In this document: positions 56,460 to 64,000 of the stretch, piece after piece | How positions within the stretch are numbered: the stretch's first letter is position 1 | Layout: each line of letters starts with the position of its first letter | Source: Ulota crispa | Taxonomy: Eukaryota > Streptophyta > Bryopsida > Orthotrichales > Orthotrichaceae | NCBI GenBank assembly: GCA_963920765.1 | Contig: OY987246.1 | Span: 16,736,868-16,800,867, forward strand | Direction: 5' to 3' | Length of the DNA: 64,000 bases | Notes under the pieces: generated by a model | The model's input: the letters and a program-made list of their open reading frames with translations, nothing else | What the model was told of the DNA's origin: nothing | Databases searched by the model: none | Translations under genes and position numbers: made by a program

Positions 56460-58490
56460 AATAAATAAATAAATCTAAAAGTGTAATTATCCGAAACTAA
56501 CACAGCAGGAGAGTTTAAGAAGCATTTCACAAGGTCATAAAAGACAATGAAGTATTAATCCCTAACTCCCTTTACACTAAAAAATGTATAAAAGTGTAAG
56601 ACCCTAAAAAAAACATGAACCCGCTAAAAAACATAAGATCCCGTGGGGCCACAACCAAACGAGTTAATCCCAGCATCTGACTACCATTCTTCATGTGACA
56701 ATGAGTAACTTACATTCTCACAAAGATTAGAATGTGGAGAGTTTCAGAAGAGGGGGCTATAAGGCCATTATTGTCAAAGGTTAGGTAAATCAACATGGTA
56801 TCCATGATTGGGCATAGAAAAGTCAAGAGATAGATTTGATTGTAGATTTGGTTTTCTTACACATCCGTTTAGAGCTTACAATGATATGGTTGAGAAGCAT
56901 TGTTTAATTCAGCAAAAATTCCACCAAATAACGTTTAGAATTTACAAAATGAATGTGAAAATGAGTTGAAATAATTATGAAAATCACATTTGAGATAATC
57001 GGCTGAAAGTGAACAACTGTTTTGGTCAAGTAGTATACTGGGGGGACCACTCATATTCCTCTATATCGGAGGGAGCGTTGCATATTGGTCTCTTTGCTAA
57101 AACAAGAACGCATTAAAAAGTTTGAGAATAGTTGACAAGGTAGAATTAGTGCTCTTTAATCTCTTAAATGATCAAAGAATGCTTCATTTTCCTCGAAAAA
57201 AAAGAGAAAGAAAAAACAAACAAGAAGAACAAGTGGTGACTTTCATACAAAAACTGCAGTCTATAATCTACTAGACATTTTCATATGATTGACTTCTATT
57301 GTAGTAAGCAATTTTTGTAAATGAATAAGAAAACCACAAACTCAAAAGTTCTTCTAAAATTGAGTGTGAATTGAATATTAAGTAAGTTATCTCAATTATT
57401 GACCTGGCACTAGTAATTCTACCTTGTACTAATTCAAGATAAAGGTGAATTAGCAAGGCACGCTACGCTAGCCAGGGGATTTGTAGCAATATAAGTTAAT
57501 TCAATATACCATGAGCTACAATATTTAAATTCTATCTCTAATATTACGACTCAAGTGGCCCAAATTTCAAGGAGATTTTGCAAACATCCAACTCAACTAT
57601 AGATTCTAAAAAGGATGTCATCTTATGGAGGCTCTACCACCAAATTGCTAATGGAGGGGTGATGAAAGGTTGTTGCTAAAACCCTACTTGAAGAATAAAG
57701 GCACAAGGCATGCCATATTTCACACTAATTAAGCAAAATTCACCCAATTTAGTGTGGAAGAGTCTTGCACTACTATAGTCTGATAGCAGATTTGGCTACC
57801 AACTACCGAATGATATAATTTTTACAAAAAACATGATTTGGCATTAAAAAAATTGATTTTATGAAGATTCAGCAATTTCATTAAAAAATGTTATTATTTG
57901 GCAATTAGCTTGATACAAAGTTTGATATTGATTGAGCCCTCCTAAAATCACCCTAGACTTTTCAAAATTAGCTTATAATGCTTAGAATTTTAATTTTTAG
58001 TTTTGTTTGACATTAGACACTTTTGAAAAATGGTATATGAAATAATTTAGCTAAATTTAGAAAGATTATTTTATGTCAAATTTGCTATCAACCTACAATA
58101 TTCAAAATTGGCATTAGTTGAAACAACATGTGTAGGATGTTAGCATAAATTCTTTTTACTATGAGTTCATAGTGTGATGTTCTAACCACAATGGTTTTTT
58201 TAGGTTTTTCTGATACCTTGTTGCTCAAGGTCATATTTGAAGGGTCTTTTTTTGTGTTGTGAACATTTCTAAGGTAAAACATATTGGCACCCTTTTCACT
58301 TTTAAGACCCTTGCAAAGAAAATGTTTTGGAAGCCTTTGTAGCACAAATATTGCTAAAATAATAAATGAGTCCCTCAGAAATTTGATGAATGACTTTGGA
58401 TGATTTGAGAGAATATAATGGCGTCTCCAAGGACAAGCATGACCTAAGATGTGTTGCCTTAAACGTCCATAAGGCATAGTATATACGCTA
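56460..58490. other. Intergenic, no gene seen
   Basis: AT-rich, with short frames lacking family features and a simple (AAAT)n run near 56455-56475. Nothing further could be supported. Confidence 0.5.
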
Positions 58491-58494
58491 ACGT

Positions 58495-58681
58495 ATAATT
58501 GTCATTTGCTACCAATAAAAAAAATTAGTTTGGGATCTCAAGTAACTCATTAGAACTGCATTGATCTATTCTCCAACTTCTTTGTTGATCTCAAATGTAA
58601 TAGAGGTGTGGATCCATTCCAAATACAAGAAAAATACTCCATATAGTACTGGTCGGAGCGGCACGCTCAGACGTTTAGGGG
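58495..58681 (+). mobile_element. Right-end fragment L of TTAA-type element
   Basis: Homologous to 52137-52363 throughout and ends GACGTTTAGGGG followed by TTAA (58682-58685). The left terminus was not found upstream within 1 kb. Confidence 0.7.
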
Positions 58682-59573
58682 TTAACTTACCAAGTAACTT
58701 GTACAGGAATGCCGAGTTTTAATTGTATCGTACAGTAATGGGTCCCTTGGGTAATTCTGGTATATTGCTGCAATAATGCCCAAGTTTTTTGGTAGGACAT
58801 ACCATAATAATTTATCACGTGTGTAATAATTCAAGTAAAAAAATAATTTTGTATGGGAATGATTCTTCAAGTTAGGCACCTTTGCCTTGATAAAATGGAG
58901 TTAGGCCCACTTGGCATTTTAAATCTCCTTTGTATTCTGAAGTTCTTATCGAACCAAAACCGCCGTTGGTTGGTGCAGGGTCAAGCCCCCTTGTTTAGGC
59001 CCCAATTTGTGCAGACTATGTGGGAAGTATATGGGAAGTGATTCTTCAAGACTTGCATGTGAAGGCCGGGCCGTACCTGAAGAAAATGCCATTTGAGAAC
59101 AACATTTTGTAAAAAACAAGTGGTCACATTTAATTCATATTGTAAAAGGAAATTCTTAGAAATTTGCACTCATGTTTATGTTTCATTTGAATCTAATGGT
59201 TTTGGTTTTTTTAGAAACTATTGTTTTTAATAGTGGATAGGTTACTTTTTAGTAAAACGCATGGAACCTTGAGAAAGATGGTTGTCCTCCAATAGCTCTG
59301 TTTATTACACATACATTGATGTGGAGATTAGGATTAAAAAAATGATTTTTCACATGCCAAAAAATGTAAGAGTTTAGAGGAAATTGAATTAGGAAATTTT
59401 GAATACACACTTGGATACAAAGATCCTAATTTGGGTCTAGAACCAAGGAGGAGGATACAATTGACCAACTCCAACTTGTAAGAGGAAAACTATTACTATA
59501 CTTGTTAGTTAAAAAAATGAGATTTTCCACCACAAACACATATGTGCAATAGTCCAATCTATCTATACAAATA

Positions 59574-59974
59574 GGGACTTGCTAACGCAACACCCTAAAT
59601 TACTAACGGGGCACCCCATGTGAGGATGAAATTTGATAATTTAGAGCTATTTTTGATTTATTCAAGAGGTCCATCATTCATTCAATCACGGCATTATCAC
59701 CTCCTTGAAAGAAAATAAGACAAATACAAATTTTCTTTTGAAATATTATTGCACCAATACTATTTTTTGATGTATTTCTACTTTAAGTAACTCAAAAGTT
59801 TTATATTTTTAATTTCAAATTTAAGCACACCTATTATTTTTGAGTTTAGCCTTAGAATGATAAAGGTGAAACAAATCTTTTGATCCAAATAAAAAAAACT
59901 AGTATTAAAAATCACATTTCATGCTCATAAGGGATGTTCAGTTAACAATTTAGGGTGTTGCAATAGCAATTCCC
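59574..59974. mobile_element. MITE with TA flanks, 401 bp
   Basis: The left end GGGACTTGCTAACGCAACAC (then CCTAAATTACTAAC) and the right end GTTAACAATTTAGGGTGTTG (then CAATAGCAATTCCC) form roughly 34-bp imperfect inverted repeats. TA abuts both ends (AAATA/GGG and CCC/TATA). The interior matches 24360-24720. No coding capacity. Confidence 0.75.
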
Positions 59975-59984
59975 TATATATATC

Positions 59985-60512
59985 CTTCAAATAACCCATA
60001 AATACATTTTACTTCTTTAACTATTCCAAACCAGTTGCTTTGACCTTTGTGGCATTGACATGAATCCAAGTTCCAACACAAGTTGTAAAAGTAGGGACAC
60101 CCATAAGCATTAGTGTCCCCATAACCGTCACCTCTAAAATCTTGAAAATTTGTAAAAGTAAATAAATGTAATTACAAAGATGTACAACATGTGAACATGA
60201 AATCTTAGTGTTGGTTATGGGTACAATGGCAGTTTGCTCTTTAAAAATTCACAACTTATTCTCTCAGTATCCAAATAATACACTCAAATGTACAAACTCA
60301 TTATTTTTTTGTTACTAACAAGACCCAATAATTTACTAAATGTTTATTAATAGTCATCATGTTCAAAACCCTTAAACTAACGCTTATGGGTGTTCCTACT
60401 GTAATAGTCCAATTTACCCCTCAAAAAACCCAAAAATACGTTTTACTTCTTCATCTGTTCCAAACTGACTGCTTTGACCTGTGTAGCATTGACATGAATA
60501 CTGTAAGTTACT
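59985..60512 (+). repeat. About 90-bp direct repeat flanking a MITE
   Basis: The block ACCCATAAATACATTTTACT ... GCTTTGACCTTTGTGGCATT ... GACATGAATCC at about 59990-60070 recurs at about 60424-60500 as ACCCAAAAATACGTTTTACT ... GCTTTGACCTGTGTAGCATT ... GACATGAATAC. The MITE at 60086-60405 lies between the two. Confidence 0.8.
60086..60405 (+). mobile_element. TAAGGTAGGA-related MITE, second copy
   Basis: The left AAAAGTAGGGACACCCATAA and the right TTATGGGTGTTCCTACTGTA are inverted. The interior is the reverse complement of much of 45100-45408 (ATAATACACTCAAATGTACAAACTCAT). The ends have drifted from TAAGGTAGG and no target duplication remains. Confidence 0.75.
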
Positions 60513-60724
60513 CAAAACTGCAATTCTACCGTATGCTTATTTTCCACTACTGATGAAAAATATTCAGCCCTGAAAACCATCCAAGAGTTTTCATCCACAT
60601 ATTCAAAATTTGGCTCCAATTCTTCGTTTCCAGAACATTCGGGCTTCCTCTCGGGAGGTGCATTAGGGTTTCTCGGATGTCCGGAGAAAGCTTGGCTATG
60701 GCGTAATTTATTACTCCAGGACAA
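60512..60724 (-). CDS. Possible exon, unknown protein
   Basis: A 70-codon frame with balanced, polar composition (HPRNPNAPPERKPECSGNEE, then NFEYVDENSWMVFRAEYFSS) in a locally less AT-rich island (60500-61200). It may be a first or only exon; a second frame at 61230-60940 in the same island and strand might be upstream sequence. The 60.4-kb MITE region lies immediately downstream and may have cut the gene. No family recognised. Confidence 0.25.
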   Translation of the reverse strand: MSWSNKLRHSQAFSGHPRNPNAPPERKPECSGNEELEPNFEYVDENSWMVFRAEYFSSVVENKHTVELQF

Positions 60725-61219
60725 TTATCAGCTTTCGGAGCTCAGTAATGGCTAATACCTTAAGTCGATTCATGCAGTCCGGATTTTTGTTGAGATTTCT
60801 ATGAAAATCGGCACCAAAAGCAGACTGTGAGTTTCAATTTGATGTTGAGTCGCTCGGAGAAGATGGCTGTTTCTGGCGATCTTTGTGGAAAAAATTGGAC
60901 GTCGCAACAAATTCTATGCGCTCCTCCTGGAATTGCAATTTATTTTTGGCAATTACGATTGTACAAGTGAAGAAATTCAAGAGCTGGCGCAACTTTGAAG
61001 CGAGAGGAAAGCAGACGTGAGCTTGGAGGATGCTGGAAGGTGAGATCATGAGAAGCGCAACACAATTTTGAGTTTGAGTGATCAGATTTGTTGTTAGATG
61101 TTTTGATAGATCGTATTGTAAAGAGCGTTTCGATGGATTTTGTATCAGGGCTTTGAGAAGTCAAGATGTCAAAGGATTTTACGGTTGCATCGGGAAGATG
61201 AAGAGCTTGGATTATAATA

Positions 61220-61635
61220 GGGCGCTTCAAACATAAAATCTGGTCTACGAGTTTCTCACCTCATAGGTCCAAGCTCATTAGTGAATTATTTTCATTCACT
61301 CACATGTTCAAAGTTTGAGATACTCAAAGTTTGAGACACCCATGAGTTTGTGGTCAGCCTCAAGTAAGCTTTTGAAAGAAATTTCTGTGGGGTGGATGAG
61401 CCGTGTGAAGGTGAATTTCTAGAATTCACTTGTAATGTGAATCATGTTAGGATGAATTCCAAAGATGAGTCACCTCACTCTTTACTAGTGAATGCACCGC
61501 TCTTCGCTAGTGAATGCACCGCGAAGAGTGAATGCACCGCTCTTTGCTAGTGAATGCACCGCTCTTCGCTATTGAATTCATGGAGGTGAATTGTGACGTG
61601 AGTCACTTGGAACAAAAATTGATGTTTGAAACCCC
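61220..61635 (+). mobile_element. MITE copy 1 of a tandem pair, TAATA flanked
   Basis: The left end GGGCGCTTCAAACATAAAAT and the right end TGATGTTTGAAACCCC are inverted. TAATA lies on both sides (61215-61219 and 61636-61640), a 5-bp direct repeat (or TAA plus chance). It contains five copies of a roughly 21-bp tandem unit (TAGTGAATGCACCGCTCTTCG) at about 61488-61570. Confidence 0.8.
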
Positions 61636-61640
61636 TAATA

Positions 61641-61962
61641 GGGGGTTTCAAACATAAAATCTGGCCTTTTAATTTCTCACCTCGTGATCTCCGCTCACTA
61701 GTGAATTGTTTTTGTTCCCTATCACGCGTAAAGTGTGAGACATCCATGAGTTTGCGGAAGTTTTTGCAAAAGAAGTTTTGGGATTTGAGGATGCAGGTGA
61801 ATGAGCCCCACGAAGTCACGAAGGTGAGTTTTTGAAGTTTACTCCTCACGTGAATCACGTTAGGAGTGAAGTCCAAAGGTGAGTCACCTCCTTATTCACT
61901 AGTGAATTCACAGAGGTGAATTACAACGGGAGTCACCTAAAAGAATTGATGTTTGAAACCCC
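61641..61962 (+). mobile_element. MITE copy 2 of the tandem pair
   Basis: It begins GGGGGTTTCAAACATAAAAT immediately after the TAATA that closes copy 1 and ends TTGATGTTTGAAACCCC. Collinear with copy 1 (CACTAGTGAATT, ATGAGTTTG, GTGAATCACGTTAGGA, GTGAGTCACCTC) but without the 21-bp tandem insert. Confidence 0.8.
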
Positions 61963-62029
61963 AATGTAAAGTTTCTTTAGAACTTTGGTAAGTCGCTTGA
62001 GAAGCTCTTGCTAATGCGCACGGCAGTTG

Positions 62030-63020
62030 TTGAATGTCTCACCATGGTACAGACCAAGATGTCGTATGTGTTGTTTGTCTTCTTTGAACTGCATTGCGCC
62101 ACTGTTGGTCATTATCATGGTAGGAATTCTTCTGCATGATTTAAGAGAGGCGGAATTGTTGTTGCATGGATTAGTAGATCATTATGGAAAGAGCTTTTTG
62201 GCAGGCTTTGTGTCATGGCTTCGAGAAATCAAGGTAACAAGGATTTTATTGTTTCATTGAAGGTTAGGGATCGAAGTGATTCTAAATAGGAAGAGGTTGG
62301 ATCATAGTATAGAATGCTTCTTGAACTCGTTGAATGATGAGGTAGGAGGCTCTAATTTTGCTTGGGGTTCTAATTGCGTTCACTTTGACATGTTCTTTCA
62401 AATATCTACTATTGTTATTATGTTATTAATGATTTAGGTAGGTTTAGGAAGTTAATCTAATTTGCAAAGCCTACCTAAGTCGTTAATAATAATAGTTATT
62501 TGAAGGAACATGTCATCCATTCCTAAATATGAACATAATTAGAATCCCAAGCAGAATTCAAGCCTCCTACTTTAGTACAAATTTGAAAAATAATTCATTT
62601 TTTGTCAAAAAAAAAAATTGATCATAACACAATGTTTTAGTTGGAAAAAAGCGTAATTTTGGGACTTTTGGATTTTATGTTTTTAAGAGATTTATGGTGA
62701 TTTAGAGTGCATTTTATGATGATTTCTTCAAGACCCTAGATCAGCAATGAAATATCTTGCAGAAATTCTCAAAAAACTGTCTTTCTCAAAAAACTCTTTT
62801 TCAAAACTCTCTTTAAATCGCCAAAATATTCTCACAAATGTAAAATTCAGTATCCTAAAATCCGTTTCGGGGAAAGACTTTTTCCTAAATTAACAAATAT
62901 CGTGTTCAGGGTGTCCCACCACGGTATCGCATGTGGTGTTATTTACCTTCGTCGGTCTTCAGTGTGCCATGCAATGAGTGGGCATGCTGATCATTATCAT
63001 GGTGGGAATGCCTCCTGCAT
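62030..63020 (+). repeat. Diverged direct duplication around a MITE
   Basis: Segments at about 62030-62140 and 62905-63020 align: GTGTYRC(C)ACCAYGGTA, CGTATGTG.TGTT against CGCATGTGGTGTT, then TTGGTCATTATCATGGTAGG against CTGATCATTATCATGGTGGG. Each contains short open frames (62027-62260 and 62902-63090) that may be remnants of a duplicated exon. No family is recognised. Confidence 0.5.
62338..62574. mobile_element. Palindromic MITE, arms about 100 bp
   Basis: The left end TGAGGTAGGAGGCTCTAATT and the right end AATTCAAGCCTCCTACTTTA are inverted, and inner arms pair as CATGTTCTTTCAAATA with its complement and AATGATTTAGGTAGG.TT with its complement. It belongs to the group with TAAGGTAGGAGG ends. 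Confidence 0.8.
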
Positions 63021-63280
63021 TAGCGTCTGTACGTTTGCACTTTATGGCGATCCCATCACAACACCCTTTCAGTCAGTAATTATTGTTTAATAAGTTGTCG
63101 CTGAGCTCGTCGTGAGTAACTGTTCGTTATTATACGTCCTGGCCGACCGGAGTTCGCTCCTGCAAAATTTTAATGGTCTTGTACGTTGTGGGGTCAAGTA
63201 TTGGTGAGTCCTATAGAAGGGAAAGCTTCAAGTTGAGATTTCTAACTCAATTGCGCGTCAAAATGACGCATTTCTTTTTA

Positions 63281-63603
63281 GGGAAAATTTCATTGATACC
63301 CCTGAAGTTTGCAATATTTACACAGATATCCCTACTTTTCCAGAAATTACACAAATATCCCTAATCCAAAATTTTCATGCGTTTGTTTTGTTGTGCATAT
63401 CACTTCTCTTCTTCCTTTCTACGCACGTTGTTTCTTTTTTGTTTCATTACATTTCCTTCTTCAACATTGATCATGAAGAAAGTATAAGCACAACAAATAA
63501 ATGCCTTCAAAATTATGGTCCAAGATTATTTGTGTAATTTCTGAAAAAGCAGGGGTATGTATGTAAATATTGCAAACTTCAAGGGTATCAATGAAATTTT
63601 CTC
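63281..63603 (+). mobile_element. Mutator-like MITE with perfect 9-bp duplication
   Basis: It begins GGGAAAATTTCATTGATACC and ends GGTATCAATGAAATTTTCTC, with arms of about 75 bp. The flanks are TTCTTTTTA at 63272-63280 and again at 63604-63612, an exact 9-bp direct repeat. G-rich tips plus a 9-bp duplication fit the Mutator superfamily. It is the best-preserved of three copies in the window (others at 772 and 46776). No coding capacity. Confidence 0.88.
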
Positions 63604-63612
63604 TTCTTTTTA

Positions 63613-64000
63613 TCACCTACTTCGATGTCTATTATTATACCAAATAGGCACGTTATTTTGGCACCTATAACCCTACAGACTAGCGCGTCCAGGTCAAACG
63701 ATTAGGTGGGAGGTGCTTGAAGTTACGCTATGTGCGAGTATGTTTGTGTTGGTAACATTTTTTCTCAATTTTGGTGGAAAGGTAGATTGGGTTGTTATGC
63801 GAGAATTCAACCCCAAATGAGTTCCATAAAATTACTTTGAGGGATCTAGGAAGCTACCGTCACTCAACTCTAATATCCTTCAAGTCCTAGTTTAATATTG
63901 TTCCCAGCTTTGTTGATTGCAAAGGAACAGCTTCGAGAATGTGTTGTTTACCCATAATTACCCTCTTTGATTACTTTCCGATAACCTCACTTACCTCAGT
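63613..64000. other. Window end, no gene seen
   Basis: AT-rich sequence without a recognisable coding region or repeat. Confidence 0.4.

Noticed and set aside
1-64000. CRISPR array, bacterial operon, rRNA or tRNA gene
   Set aside because: Tandem arrays here have no alternating unique spacers. Genes are intron-rich and eukaryotic. No rRNA or cloverleaf with A/B boxes was recognised by eye; a tRNA scan would settle the last point.

Overview
This looks like nuclear DNA of a streptophyte (green plant lineage). The evidence is a P-class PPR protein with a C-terminal SMR domain (an organellar architecture of plants), a plant-type KIN-1 kinesin, GT-AG introns including 24-34 nt micro-exons, and a Stowaway-type MITE. 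The three main proteins are diverged from the flowering-plant forms I know, and a centrin is present. A bryophyte, lycophyte, fern or streptophyte alga therefore seems likelier than a flowering plant, but I cannot fix the lineage from sequence alone.

Layout. 0-6.5 kb is AT-rich and almost gene-free, with a 12-bp tandem array at 4.7 kb and a frame-broken coding-like fragment at 5.8-6.1 kb. A Stowaway MITE (6.54-6.96 kb) abuts a six-exon centrin-like gene (7.0-10.6 kb, + strand). 10.9-29 kb is an AT-rich transposon graveyard holding a decayed Tnp2/En-Spm-like transposase (13.4-16.1 kb, - strand), an unidentified charged ORF (17.8-18.4 kb), a palindromic element at 27.1 kb and the first TTAA-flanked elements.

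The gene-rich core is 29.3-39.1 kb. A KIN-1 kinesin (- strand, 16 exons reconstructed) and a PPR-SMR gene (+ strand, 8 exons, 919 codons) are divergently arranged across a 761-bp intergenic region. The PPR-SMR model is open end to end. The kinesin model has every core motor motif but needs one missing base in exon 2. A putative secreted protein gene (43.2-43.6 kb, - strand) sits between a roughly 58-bp minisatellite on its 3' side and a three-copy 160-bp tandem duplication on its 5' side.

44-64 kb is dominated by non-autonomous DNA elements. Most notable is a cluster of elements with termini CCCCTAAAGG or CCCCTCAAGG, nearly always bordered by TTAA. That terminal organisation is the signature of piggyBac-type elements, which are not usual in plants. 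Copies are paired through one shared TTAA, shrink to 73 bp, and fall into two families recognisable by internal homology. Around them are Mutator-like MITEs (one with a perfect 9-bp target duplication), several families sharing the terminus TAAGGTAGGA, and two tandem MITEs joined by a shared TAATA. No CRISPR, rRNA, tRNA or bacterial-style operon was seen. The genes do not form a pathway together: one is cytoskeletal and centrosomal/nuclear (centrin), one a microtubule motor, one an organellar RNA/expression factor and one secreted.
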